Notes: generated from the letters alone by a model not told the origin. A DNA stretch of 64,000 nucleotides from a bacterium 336/3 (GCA_001281695.1 LJIE01000001.1:2751521-2815520), one strand, 5' to 3'. Positions 45,132 through 54,365 are shown, counted from the stretch's first letter. A program made the numbers and translations.

Positions 45132-45791
45132 ATGGAGTCAATCAACGAATATTTCTTTGCAGAAGCAGTTACTCCCTTACAATTGGATTATCTTTTGGCT
45201 CATGCTTGGAGGCATTTTGGGACGTATTTTTTTAGATATGACAATGGCTTGATTCCTGAAACAGAAGAATTTTCGCAGATTATTCCTCTAAGAATTAACC
45301 TTGAACGTTTTGAATTTTCTAAAAGTCAGAGAAAAATACTCAAGAAAAACGAAGTTTTTAGAACTGTTTTTCAGGAAGCCACCATCACTTCTACCAAAAA
45401 GAAGCTTTTTAATTTGCACAAACAGCGTTTTGTTCATAATACTCCTGAAAATATTTATTCTTTTTTATCTAAAAACCCTGCAAAATATCCCACAAACACC
45501 TATGAAGTAGCTGTCTACAACAAAAGAAAACTTATTGCTGTTAGTTTTGTAGATGTTGCCGAATTTTCTTTTTCGAGTGTGTATGCTATGTTCGATACTA
45601 CCTATTATTCGTACAGTTTAGGAATTTATACATTACTCAAAGAAATAGAATTTGCTAAAACTTTAGGAAAGAAATATTTGTATTTAGGCTATGCTTTTAA
45701 AGCCTCTTCTTTTTACGATTACAAAAAGAACTTTAGTGCTTTAGAACAATTTGATTGGCTCAAACAACAATGGAGTGTTTTTGAGAAATAA
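45132..45791 (+). CDS. Aminoacyl-tRNA-protein transferase-like protein (Ate1/Bpt C-terminal domain)
   Basis: The 219-residue protein matches the C-terminal GNAT-like domain of arginyl/leucyl-tRNA-protein transferases: KYPTNTYEVAVYNKRKLIAVSFVDVAE, then YSLGIYTLLKEIEFAKTLGKKYLYLGYAF, close to the family signatures. The Cys-rich N-terminal domain is absent; the start is shorter than typical Bpt (about 240). If active it would attach an amino acid to protein N-termini, marking them for ClpA/ClpS-type degradation. It is 3.2 kb from clpXP on the opposite strand. Residue specificity cannot be read. Confidence 0.72.
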   Translation: MESINEYFFAEAVTPLQLDYLLAHAWRHFGTYFFRYDNGLIPETEEFSQIIPLRINLERFEFSKSQRKILKKNEVFRTVFQEATITSTKKKLFNLHKQRFVHNTPENIYSFLSKNPAKYPTNTYEVAVYNKRKLIAVSFVDVAEFSFSSVYAMFDTTYYSYSLGIYTLLKEIEFAKTLGKKYLYLGYAFKASSFYDYKKNFSALEQFDWLKQQWSVFEK

Positions 45792-45805
45792 ATGTTTTTC
45801 AAATA

Positions 45806-46834
45806 TTATTGTACATTCTCGTACAACGATGCCTTTGCCACAATCATTTGCATTTTTTTTGGGAAGTGTTGGGCTTTTTCATCCCAAACTACCATAAAAG
45901 GCTCAAGATTTTCAAAAGTATAAAGTTGTTTGGATTTGTTGATACTCTTTACAAATAAGCGTACATTTTCTACTTTGTATATTTCCCTGATGTCAATTTT
46001 TGAGATTTGATAATAAGAAACAATATTAGCAAGAACAATTTGCTCTTTTTGCTCAATAATATCTTCAGTATGGATTTTTAAAATTTCGGGTGGGAGCTTG
46101 TAAGGACTTGAGGGGCTTAAAAGCTCTAATTTTTGAGCAGAAAGCACCAATACTTCATGGATTTCTTCTTTTGTAAACTGTGAAATGACTTCTTGAGCAT
46201 GTTTTTGTACTTCTCGGTCTGTATCGTTTTGTGCTAAATCCTGAATAATTGGTAGTAAATACCTTCTGTACAAAGGGTTTACAAACACAGCATACATGGC
46301 GTTTATTCTATTGGTTGGATTGGAAGAACGCAACTCTTCTTGAAGCAAACGCACCACTGTATAATTTGGCACTTTTACACCATTGAGACTTGCATTGATA
46401 AGCCATATTTTTCGTATGCTTATGGCATAAGTATCTGGCTCTGTTTCTTGAATGCTTTCAATAATTTCTTCTAAGGTATAGCCTTCTATATTCTCATAAA
46501 TTTCTTGGGCAAAACTTTGGTAGGCTTCATTTTTTACATCTATGCCCAATGCAAAAAAATCTAATTCTTTGTTGGTAATAAGGTCTATATCTACACCTTC
46601 TGAAGTTACAGAAACACGACTAATCATGTTTTCTATATCTTGAATAAAATAGGTATCATCAAAAAAATTGAACTCCACTCCAAACTCCTCCACAAACCAG
46701 TTACACACTCGTAACTGCCACTCAGAAGCCTCTACCTCCTCATTTTGAGAAGGTTGCAAGTAAAGAAGTTTGGAGAGGTACATGGATTCTATTTTTTGCT
46801 TAATAATTTTTATGTTTGAGTAAATATTTATCAA
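45806..46834 (-). CDS. Hypothetical protein, helical-repeat-like, downstream of the toxin-like gene
   Basis: The 342-residue acidic protein starts with a possible alternative ATG at 46783 (MYLSKLLYLQPSQNE). It has an aromatic-rich first part (EFGVEFNFFDDTYFI), a middle with repeat-like helices (ELRSSNPTNRINAMYAVFVNPLYRRYLLPIIQDLAQNDTDREVQKHAQEVI) of HEAT-like character, and a mixed end. It lies 20 bases after the HEAT-like gene at 46855-47568 on the same strand. No family was named. Position suggests a role with the toxin-like protein. Confidence 0.65.
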   Translation of the reverse strand: MINIYSNIKIIKQKIESMYLSKLLYLQPSQNEEVEASEWQLRVCNWFVEEFGVEFNFFDDTYFIQDIENMISRVSVTSEGVDIDLITNKELDFFALGIDVKNEAYQSFAQEIYENIEGYTLEEIIESIQETEPDTYAISIRKIWLINASLNGVKVPNYTVVRLLQEELRSSNPTNRINAMYAVFVNPLYRRYLLPIIQDLAQNDTDREVQKHAQEVISQFTKEEIHEVLVLSAQKLELLSPSSPYKLPPEILKIHTEDIIEQKEQIVLANIVSYYQISKIDIREIYKVENVRLFVKSINKSKQLYTFENLEPFMVVWDEKAQHFPKKMQMIVAKASLYENVQ

Positions 46835-46854
46835 TACCTGACAGAGTGAAAAGA

Positions 46855-47568
46855 TTATGTAGAGAGATGATTTATAAGATTTTTAAAAGCATCATTAATT
46901 TCTATATTCTCTTTAACCCATTCCTCTTTGGAATACTCTATTATTTGAGGTAAAAAATCTGCTTTTTTCCATTTTTTCAATAAATCTAAAATAAATAGAA
47001 TATTATATTCCCAATCTTCTGCTTCAAGCATTTCTACCAAATACAAGCTTGATTCTTGTTTATCAAATTTTCTTATAAAATGGAGTGCTGTTGCCCTAAC
47101 TCTTGCGGCTACATCAGATAAACATTTAATTACTTGAGGATAGGCTTCTTCTACTTCTTTTTCAATCAAATACTCTAATATTTTTTCTTGAGCATACCCT
47201 CCAAATTCATCAAAGGATTCAATTATTTCTAAGCTTTTAATCAAAATTTTTTCTGTGCCTAAAAAATCATTTTTAATTAAAAGAGTTGCATAAAATTCTT
47301 TATCTTCAAATTCGTCAGATAATATAGCTTTTGATCCTAAATCAAAAATAGCTTTCTTACTTCCCCTCCTATGCAAAGCATCCAATAAAAACACAAAATA
47401 ATATTCATTATCCTCATCTATATTTTCAGATAAGAAAGATACGTAATCAATAATTTCCTTTTCTAATTCTACTGGTAAATTGACTATTTCATCTAAATAC
47501 TCTGATTCTTTATCAAAATTATACTCAGTATTTTTTAGTTTTTCTATAATATTTTTTATAATCTCCAT
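46855..47568 (-). CDS. HEAT-like repeat protein, candidate immunity protein
   Basis: The 237-residue protein is strongly acidic and almost all helical, with paired helices about 30-40 residues apart (for example EEAYPQVIKCLSDVAARVRATALHFIRKF and SSLYLVEMLEAEDWEYNILFILDLLKKW), the hallmark of HEAT/ARM repeats. Its start is 17 bases after the stop of the 1277-residue toxin-like gene, so the two are coexpressed. Small helical-repeat proteins are a common kind of immunity protein for polymorphic toxins; that role is inference. The DNA is very AT-rich (14 of 60 G or C in 46861-46920). Confidence 0.7.
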   Translation of the reverse strand: MEIIKNIIEKLKNTEYNFDKESEYLDEIVNLPVELEKEIIDYVSFLSENIDEDNEYYFVFLLDALHRRGSKKAIFDLGSKAILSDEFEDKEFYATLLIKNDFLGTEKILIKSLEIIESFDEFGGYAQEKILEYLIEKEVEEAYPQVIKCLSDVAARVRATALHFIRKFDKQESSLYLVEMLEAEDWEYNILFILDLLKKWKKADFLPQIIEYSKEEWVKENIEINDAFKNLINHLST

Positions 47569-47585
47569 TTTTTTATGTCTATTCG

Positions 47586-50500
47586 CTAGTTCTTAATTCT
47601 TGCAATAACAGTTATTTTAGCAATTCTAGCATTAACAATCTGTAGAGGGTCTGTTTCAGACCAATTTTTTGGTGTAATCCCATAATTTAGTACTTTCTCA
47701 TTACCTGTTTCAGCTTTAGGTTCAAGTTTGAGTACTATAATCCCCCTTTCATCTGGTTTTCGAGCTTCGTGTTTTCTAAAAGCATTTTTTGTGGAAGTGT
47801 CACCTCTTTCATATCGGGCTATATTAGTATCTTGTAAAATTTCTTCTGTTCCTTTAATAAAATCTATTTGAACCAAATATTCATACATCTTTTTTGTTGC
47901 TTCGTTTCCTTCTTTTTCACCCAATTCCCATTTGCGTTTCATTAGTTTTTTAGAATATTCAGCATCGGTTGTTAAGAATGGTTGTCCTTTTGGGTCTCCT
48001 TTTTTTACTTTTTTCTTTTTATTATCTTTTTCATGTGTTCTAATAGTAAGTTTTTTTGATATTCGCATTGCATCAAGTTCTTCTATAGTCATAGCACGAA
48101 ATAAAGAATATAATTCTTCTGAATTATCATCTATTTCTTGAACACCATCTGCAAAATCATCTCTAATTACCTCTATAAAGTCTTCTATTGTGGGGTTTAT
48201 CTCTCCAAATAACACAGCTTTGTTATCACCTACTTTTCTAATCTCTAATCTTTTAATGGAATACTTTTTCTTTAATCTGTCTAAAAAAGGTTGAACATTT
48301 TCTGGAGTATATAGGTTATGTCGGAGTTCCTTATATAAGCTTTCTTTTGCCAAAGTTAATCTTTCAACAGGCGATTTATCTATATGTTCTTGGTTATCTT
48401 TATCCTTTTCTTTTTTCTTATCATTCTTCCCAAACAACCCTTTCACCTTTTTAAACAGTTTCTTTGCTTTATCAGCAATCCACTTCACAACTTTATCTAC
48501 CACTTTTTCAATGGGTTGTCTGACTTTTTGAATGACTTTCTTGATGGCATCACCCACTTTACCCAATCCAATTTGAGAAGCAAGGAAGGTAATCACCAGT
48601 CCCAAACTTCTACCCATCGTTTCTTCTACTTTCTTGGTTGCTTCTCCAATCGCTCCAGAAGCAATATGAGCAATGGAATCAAAAACTGCTTTTGCCCACT
48701 GAATAATTCTCTCAAAATTCATCACAAACCATGTCACAGCCTTGTAAATGGCAAGAATTGCCTGTACAATTGCCCCAGCAGGATTGAACATCGAAAGTAT
48801 TTTAGGAATGGCAGCCTGAATAATGGCTGTAATTGCCCAGTTTTTCACTTCACTCACTGCCGTTTCCTTGATTTCAGTGGCTTGGTCTTGCACCACTTCC
48901 ATAGCCCCAGAAACCCCTTCTTTCTGAACTTTCTTCACAGTTTCCATTCCCTCCTCACCCTGAGCAATGGCAGTTTCCAGATGAGCCATGTTTTCTTGTC
49001 CTACCTGAGCACCTAACTTCATCTTGATTTGTTCCCAACCTACACCCAGTAATTGACTCACAAAGAATATCACTCCACCCAAATCCCAAGCAATGGGGAG
49101 TTGGATGCCTGTTCCACCCATTGAACCTGTGAGCCAGTCAAAAACACCTGTCTGGAGGTGTGTTCCAATGTTGGTAGTAAAGTTAGAAATTCCTCCACCC
49201 ACACCTTTTCCAAGATTTGAAAAGAAATTACCTGGCTCAGTCACAATGGAAGTAAGGATTTTCTTGCCTTTGTTGATGTAAGGCATGATGTCATCCATAC
49301 TATAACCCATTCCCTCCAAAACAGCCTTGAAGAATTTGAAAGCAGCATCGAGCAGGAATTTTCCAGCCTTACTCAAAGCACTTCCCAAATTCTCTTTCAT
49401 CTTCTCAATCTTCTCATTGAGAGCTTCAATGGCTTTTTTGCGTTTTTCTTGAAGGGTTGCCTCCAATTGTTTGGCAACTTTGTCTATTTTCTTGTCTAAT
49501 TCTTCTAATTGTTTGTTAATCTTCTCCTGAGCCTCTTTTCCTGTGGCTTGCAGTGTCAGAGGTAAGCTTTTTACATATTCAGCAATTTCTTGTTTGGCTT
49601 TAGCCACTTCTTGTTTACAACCCTCTATCACCCTCTTACTTTCATTCATCAAATCATTGATGGCTCTGTCAATGGTTTCAACAAAAGTTTTGGTTTCTTC
49701 TTCAAAAATTTGCTTTACTCTTGGATGATTGTCAATACCTGTCCACCAATCCTTGATTTTCTTCCAAGAAAACCAACTATCTCCATATCTTTCTTTTTTG
49801 TAGGCATCAATTTTCTTATTGACATTCTTCTCAAAATCTTGCATGGCTTTGGCTTGGACAGCATCAAATTTTCTGACGATGTCCTTTTCCAAACGAGCCA
49901 GACGGTCTAAAACAGACTTATTGACCCTCTCATAAATGCCATTGATGTTTTTGGAAACTTCTTCTTTTTTCTTCTCTAAAGTATCTTTGGTATCTTTTTG
50001 TGTGGATTGAGCATTTCTAAGACCAGCCTCACGCTCTTTTCGCATCTTGTCTTTTTCAGTCTGTTCTTTGCTCTTAAGTTGTTGGTTGATAGAGGCATGT
50101 TCTTGTTTTTCAGTCTTTTTGATTTTGGAAGGTTCTACTTTGGCAGTTTCATCAATGGTGTCTAATTCTTTTTTAGCTTCCAACAAATCTCCAGATTTCA
50201 CTTCAGAGAGTTGTTCTTTGGTGATTCCTTCTTTATCCAAAAGATTTTGAGCCTCTTCAGTAAACTGAGAGGTATCTAAGGTCTCATCACAGATGGGTGT
50301 GAGTAAATCCTTGCCCAAGCCCAATTCGTTTGTGGGAAGGGCTGGTTCTGTTTTTTGAGGCAAAGGTGTTCCTGCTTTGGGAGTATCTGCTTTTTCAGGG
50401 TTTTCAATGGTTTGATAGGTCTGTTGGACTTTCACAGTTTCTTCTGTGATTTTCCCTTTCACCATCTCATTGACTTCCCCTAAATCTTTATTTTCCTTGA

Positions 50501-51419
50501 ACTCATCCACCTGCTCCATGGTGGTGGGCATGGCATTTTTCATCTTTTGCCTCAAGAGGTCTTGAGAAGCTTCTTTTTGCAAAAGAGGTTCTTTGGTGGT
50601 AGCCACCTCCTTTACCTTCTTGTTCTGAACTTCAGCCTGTTTTTCAGTGGGTTTCTCATTGACAGCCTGCTCAGATTTCTTTCTTTTGGTGGAGGCTGTT
50701 TCTTTGTGTTGTTCATTCTTTTTAAGGAACAAAATACTGTTTTTCTTGCCTTGAAGTTTTTCTTCAGAATTTTGGAAAAGTTCAGTAGAAGCCTTGTCTT
50801 TGGTTTCTGTGAGGGTATTCTGGACTCTTTCTACTCCTCCATCCTTGCTGGGGTCAGTGAGGTCAGTAAGCCTTTGACCAGCCTGTTCAAGGCTTTCCTG
50901 AGAAGTAGCTTCTAATTTGTCTTTAGTATCTTCTGGTTTTTCTGCTTGCTTCTTTTTTTCAGAGTCTTCTCCCTCTTTGTCTTTCGCTTTTTCTTTCTCA
51001 CTCTCTTTTTTAGCTTTTACCTCTGTTTTAGGAGTAACTTCTTGTGTGGGTTGTTCTGAAGAGGAAGTTTTATTTTCAGTAGTTTCTCCAGAAGGAGTTT
51101 CAGATGTTTGTGTTTCTTGTGGTTGTTTATCTTCAGGAACAAGTTTTTTATCGTTCTTTTCTTGTTTTTTATTCTGGGGAGTATTCTTCTTTTCAGTCTC
51201 CTCCATAGCAAGGAGTTCAGCCAGTCTTTTTTGTCTTCTTTCTGATTGAGCTTTGGCTTTGGCTTCTTTTTGAAGTTTTAAGGCTTGTTTTTTCTCTTCT
51301 TTAGAAAGCTTTTTTTCAGAGCCATCTCCAACGTATTTGGATAGTTCTTTGTCAGAGTGGTCATCTTGAGAATGCCCCCAGTCATTAGAACTATAATCCT
51401 TGTACTCAAAGTCTGACAT
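47586..51419 (-). CDS. Large toxin-like protein of the eCIS-associated type
   Basis: The 1277-residue protein has no signal peptide. Residues 1-350 are Lys/Glu/Gln/Thr-rich and likely disordered; about 440-690 forms coiled coil; 690-950 is a glycine/alanine-rich hydrophobic core (GNFFSNLGKGVGGGISNF, GTGIQLPIAWDLGGVIFF, FNPAGAIVQAILAIYKA); 950-1010 is Lys-rich; 1010-1277 is a separate C-terminal module. The core resembles a region I know in Bacteroidota proteins linked to extracellular contractile injection systems, usually preceded by a DUF4157 domain that is not seen here. No eCIS structural gene is in this window. HEAT-like genes follow 17 bases downstream. Confidence 0.7.
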   Translation of the reverse strand: MSDFEYKDYSSNDWGHSQDDHSDKELSKYVGDGSEKKLSKEEKKQALKLQKEAKAKAQSERRQKRLAELLAMEETEKKNTPQNKKQEKNDKKLVPEDKQPQETQTSETPSGETTENKTSSSEQPTQEVTPKTEVKAKKESEKEKAKDKEGEDSEKKKQAEKPEDTKDKLEATSQESLEQAGQRLTDLTDPSKDGGVERVQNTLTETKDKASTELFQNSEEKLQGKKNSILFLKKNEQHKETASTKRKKSEQAVNEKPTEKQAEVQNKKVKEVATTKEPLLQKEASQDLLRQKMKNAMPTTMEQVDEFKENKDLGEVNEMVKGKITEETVKVQQTYQTIENPEKADTPKAGTPLPQKTEPALPTNELGLGKDLLTPICDETLDTSQFTEEAQNLLDKEGITKEQLSEVKSGDLLEAKKELDTIDETAKVEPSKIKKTEKQEHASINQQLKSKEQTEKDKMRKEREAGLRNAQSTQKDTKDTLEKKKEEVSKNINGIYERVNKSVLDRLARLEKDIVRKFDAVQAKAMQDFEKNVNKKIDAYKKERYGDSWFSWKKIKDWWTGIDNHPRVKQIFEEETKTFVETIDRAINDLMNESKRVIEGCKQEVAKAKQEIAEYVKSLPLTLQATGKEAQEKINKQLEELDKKIDKVAKQLEATLQEKRKKAIEALNEKIEKMKENLGSALSKAGKFLLDAAFKFFKAVLEGMGYSMDDIMPYINKGKKILTSIVTEPGNFFSNLGKGVGGGISNFTTNIGTHLQTGVFDWLTGSMGGTGIQLPIAWDLGGVIFFVSQLLGVGWEQIKMKLGAQVGQENMAHLETAIAQGEEGMETVKKVQKEGVSGAMEVVQDQATEIKETAVSEVKNWAITAIIQAAIPKILSMFNPAGAIVQAILAIYKAVTWFVMNFERIIQWAKAVFDSIAHIASGAIGEATKKVEETMGRSLGLVITFLASQIGLGKVGDAIKKVIQKVRQPIEKVVDKVVKWIADKAKKLFKKVKGLFGKNDKKKEKDKDNQEHIDKSPVERLTLAKESLYKELRHNLYTPENVQPFLDRLKKKYSIKRLEIRKVGDNKAVLFGEINPTIEDFIEVIRDDFADGVQEIDDNSEELYSLFRAMTIEELDAMRISKKLTIRTHEKDNKKKKVKKGDPKGQPFLTTDAEYSKKLMKRKWELGEKEGNEATKKMYEYLVQIDFIKGTEEILQDTNIARYERGDTSTKNAFRKHEARKPDERGIIVLKLEPKAETGNEKVLNYGITPKNWSETDPLQIVNARIAKITVIARIKN

Positions 51420-51526
51420 GAATATTGCTTATTTTATGCAATTTTGTAAATTTTGCTTATTTTTCAAAAAAAATATCAAGAAATATATGTATATTTTGTA
51501 ATAAGATAATAAAAAAAGAAGAGTCA

Positions 51527-51561
51527 TAAAAAAACGCTACAAAATTGCTTTTGTAGCGTTT
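51527..51561 (-). terminator. Intrinsic terminator of the tRNA-Gly/tRNA-Leu operon
   Basis: AAACGCTACAAAA (51532-51544) pairs perfectly with TTTTGTAGCGTTT (51549-51561) around a 4-base loop, and a T run follows on the minus strand. Confidence 0.92.
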
Positions 51562-51562
51562 G

Positions 51563-51648
51563 TACCAGAGATGGGAATCGAACCCATACGGCATTTGAGT
51601 GCCACAGGATTTTAAGTCCTGCGTGTCTACCAGTTCCACCACTCCGGT
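51563..51648 (-). tRNA. tRNA-Leu(TAA)
   Basis: An 86-base type II tRNA with acceptor stem ACCGGAG/CTCTGGT, anticodon loop CTTAAAA (anticodon TAA, codon UUA), a long variable arm, and T loop TTCGATT. CCA is not encoded. It shares a transcript with the tRNA-Gly gene 51 bases upstream. Confidence 0.96.
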
Positions 51649-51699
51649 TTCAACTACTTTTGTAGTTGTTTATTGCTTAAAGTATAGGCAATAAAAAAG

Positions 51700-51772
<73 letters not shown>

Positions 51773-51796
51773 TTGGTGTGTTGCTGAATGTGGGTA

Positions 51797-51827
51797 CAAA
51801 TATAGTGGGTTTGATTACTCATGTCAA
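51797..51827 (-). promoter_or_regulatory. Promoter of the tRNA-Gly/tRNA-Leu operon
   Basis: On the minus strand TTG (51827-51825; extended TTGACA), a 20-base spacer and TATATTTG (51804-51797) match the Bacteroidota consensus. It ends 25 bases before tRNA-Gly. Confidence 0.85.
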
Positions 51828-51866
51828 GTTTTTGCAAAACTTTTTTTCATTTTTTTTCAAAAAAAT

Positions 51867-52598
51867 TCACAAATCATTGTTTTTCAATGCTCTTTTTTTG
51901 AAAAAAAATGGAAGATATACTACACCAAACAAAACCAAAGCCAAAAATTGAGCTTCAAAAAGGTAATATTCGCCTAAAGCATCCAATATGGTGTTGGGTG
52001 GCTTTCGCATGGTGTACATAAAATTTGTTTCTAAATTTGTATTGATGAGGTGCGTGAAGCCTAGATAAATATTGCCAGCCAGCAAAGCCTTCAAAATACC
52101 TTTCCATGTAGGTTTGAAACGATATACAAAAAGTGCATACAAAATACTTTGTACCAACCCAATATGCACAATAAAATAACGAACATTGTAAAAATGTGGA
52201 AAGGCTTCCTCCAAATCAGGTGTGAAAACACCTTGCAGGCATGCAACCATTACCCAATAATAACAAATATCAAATACCTGAAAAGAACGATACTTGTGTA
52301 TAAATGGTAAGACAAGGTTTAGAAAATAACAGACATGAAAAGGAAGTAAAGAAGTCAATTGAAGCCCATCTATATCATAAATGACAAGTGTTGTAAGTCC
52401 CCAACTGATTATGCCAAACAATCCATGATAGAAGCCTATTTTTTGTTGCTTTTTAGGGTCAGTTTGGTTTCTTCCATACCAAATCCAAAGAATGGTAAAA
52501 ACAACGCCATAAAAAAAAATCCAGAGCCAATGCTCCAGTCCCATTCTGACAAAGTCAGTTTGGTGTTTGATAAAAGATGTAGGATACATAGGTTTCAA
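51867..52598 (-). CDS. YwaF/TIGR02206-family integral membrane protein
   Basis: The 243-residue protein has about six or seven membrane helices and the family features LLPFHVCYFLNLVLPFI, FHIGLVQSILYALF and TNLETNFMYTMRKPPN-TILD-type end. The family is known as TIGR02206 (Bacillus YwaF), with no proven function. It is transcribed toward the tRNA operon from a divergent region shared with asparaginase. Confidence 0.85.
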   Translation of the reverse strand: MKPMYPTSFIKHQTDFVRMGLEHWLWIFFYGVVFTILWIWYGRNQTDPKKQQKIGFYHGLFGIISWGLTTLVIYDIDGLQLTSLLPFHVCYFLNLVLPFIHKYRSFQVFDICYYWVMVACLQGVFTPDLEEAFPHFYNVRYFIVHIGLVQSILYALFVYRFKPTWKGILKALLAGNIYLGFTHLINTNLETNFMYTMRKPPNTILDALGEYYLFEAQFLALVLFGVVYLPFFFKKRALKNNDL

Positions 52599-52700
52599 TA
52601 GTTATAAGCCAAACATATCTATCTCTTAGATATTTCGCAAGAATTTTTAAATATTTTTGTTTCTTTGTAAAACTTTTGTTGTAACAACGTCCAAACCCGT

Positions 52701-53759
52701 ATGAAACGCATTACCATCAATACAGCCACTCCACAGCCACACAAAGCCTCTATTATGGTGATTTATACAGGAGGAACACTTGGTATGAGCTACAATAAAC
52801 AAGGCGTATTGGCTCCCTTCAATTTTGAGAATATCCAAAAAAGAATTCCAGAATTGAGCCGTTTTGACTATGAAATTACAGTCATTTCGTTTGATGAGCC
52901 ATTGGATTCATCGAATATTGAGCCTCAACATTGGCTTTCGTTGGCTCAAATTATTGAAGAAAATTACAAACAATTTGATGGTTTTGTTATTTTGCATGGA
53001 ACAGATACGATGGCTTACAGTGCTTCAGCTCTTAGCTTTTTGTTGGAAAATTTAGCCAAGCCTGTTATTTTTACAGGTGCTCAATTACCAATTGGTGAAG
53101 CTCGTAATGATGCTCGAACTAATTTTATTACAGCCCTCGAAATTGCAGGAACAAAAGACGAAAAAGGTAATGCCATTGTCCCTGAAGTGTGTATTTATTT
53201 CGATTATTTTCTGTGGAGAGGCAACAGAGCAAGAAAAGTTGAGAGTAGGCATTTTGATGCTTTTAGCTCACAAAATTATCCTCATTTGGCAGAAGTAGGC
53301 ATTGATATTCAATACAATACCAATGTAATCAATTCATTACCGAAAAAGGCTTTCAAAGTAGCCAAAAATATGCACAGTGATGTTGGTTTGGTAAAAATAT
53401 TCCCTGGAATGTCGTTGAATCTTCTTGAAAAAATGTTGTTGGATACCTCTTTAAAAGCCATCGTTTTAGAAACGTATGGTTCTGGCAATGCTCCTACTGA
53501 CAGAAAATTTTTGAATATTCTGGAAAAAAGCATTCAGAAAGATATAATTTTGCTCAACATTTCGCAGTGTTATGGAGGCATGGTGATGCAAGGAAAATAC
53601 GAAACAAGTCATCATTTGGCTCAAATTGGCGTAATTAGTGGTAAAGACATGACCACAGAAGCGTCTGTAACCAAATTGATGTATTTGCTCGGGCAAGATC
53701 TCTCTTATAAAGAAATTCAAAGTAAATTACAGATTTCTTTGTGTGGAGAAATGAGTTAA
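52701..53759 (+). CDS. ansA: Type I asparaginase
   Basis: The 352-residue cytoplasmic enzyme cleaves L-asparagine to aspartate and ammonia. The two Thr active-site motifs are IYTGGTLGM and LHGTDTMAYSASALSF, and the Lys is near FTGAQLPIGEARNDARTN. No signal peptide is present, as in type I enzymes. Length matches (about 340). Confidence 0.93.
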   Translation: MKRITINTATPQPHKASIMVIYTGGTLGMSYNKQGVLAPFNFENIQKRIPELSRFDYEITVISFDEPLDSSNIEPQHWLSLAQIIEENYKQFDGFVILHGTDTMAYSASALSFLLENLAKPVIFTGAQLPIGEARNDARTNFITALEIAGTKDEKGNAIVPEVCIYFDYFLWRGNRARKVESRHFDAFSSQNYPHLAEVGIDIQYNTNVINSLPKKAFKVAKNMHSDVGLVKIFPGMSLNLLEKMLLDTSLKAIVLETYGSGNAPTDRKFLNILEKSIQKDIILLNISQCYGGMVMQGKYETSHHLAQIGVISGKDMTTEASVTKLMYLLGQDLSYKEIQSKLQISLCGEMS

Positions 53760-53798
53760 GATAATGAACAATTTAGCATTTAACATTTAGCATTATTT

Positions 53799-54365
53799 AT
53801 GTTTGTAGAACCTCATATTCATCAGAAAGAGGCTGGTTGGATAGAAGTCATTTGTGGCTCTATGTTTTCAGGAAAAACAGAAGAGTTAATCCGTAGGCTC
53901 AAAAGAGCCAATATTGCCAAACAAAAAGTTGAAATTTTTAAACCTGCCATTGATACTCGTTACCACGAAGAAGATGTTGTTTCGCATAATTCTACTTCTA
54001 TTCGTTCTACGCCAGTACATACATCCTCAGAAATTTATTTGTATGTAAGCGATTGTGATGTAGTAGGTATTGATGAAGCTCAGTTTTTTGATGAACAAAT
54101 TGTAGAGGTTTGTACAAAACTTGCTGATGCAGGGAAAAGAGTGATTATAGCAGGTTTAGATATGGATTTTAAGGGAAGTCCTTTTGGAGTGATGCCCACA
54201 CTTATGGCTATTGCCGAATATGTAACCAAAGTACATGCTATTTGTATGCAATGTGGTGGGGTTGCCAATTATTCATATCGTCTGGTGCATTCTGAGGAAA
54301 AAGTACTTTTAGGAGAAACAGAAAAATACGAAGCTCGTTGTAGAAGTTGTTTTCATAAAGCATAA
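53799..54365 (+). CDS. tdk: Thymidine kinase
   Basis: The 188-residue type II thymidine kinase salvages thymidine. Walker A is [14 protein letters not shown], the second motif is [11 protein letters not shown], and the zinc knuckle has CMQCGG and CRSCF at the end. Length matches the family (about 190). It ends one base before a strong bidirectional terminator. Confidence 0.95.
   Translation: MFVEPHIHQKEAGWIEVICGSMFSGKTEELIRRLKRANIAKQKVEIFKPAIDTRYHEEDVVSHNSTSIRSTPVHTSSEIYLYVSDCDVVGIDEAQFFDEQIVEVCTKLADAGKRVIIAGLDMDFKGSPFGVMPTLMAIAEYVTKVHAICMQCGGVANYSYRLVHSEEKVLLGETEKYEARCRSCFHKA

Noticed and set aside
48384-49016. 210-residue open frame on the plus strand
   Set aside because: It is antisense to the toxin-like gene, with low-complexity Phe/His/Ser content mirroring Lys- and Glu-rich coding on the other strand.
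50917-51249. Ser/Phe-rich open frame on the plus strand
   Set aside because: Antisense shadow of the Lys/Glu-rich disordered N-terminus of the toxin-like gene.
45806-51419. Complete contractile injection system
   Set aside because: No sheath, tube, baseplate, spike or AAA+ eCIS gene was found in the window; only the cargo-like gene and its neighbours.
51457-51642. Short open frame across tRNA-Leu
   Set aside because: It is translation through the tRNA itself and its terminator; the tRNA cloverleaf is clear.
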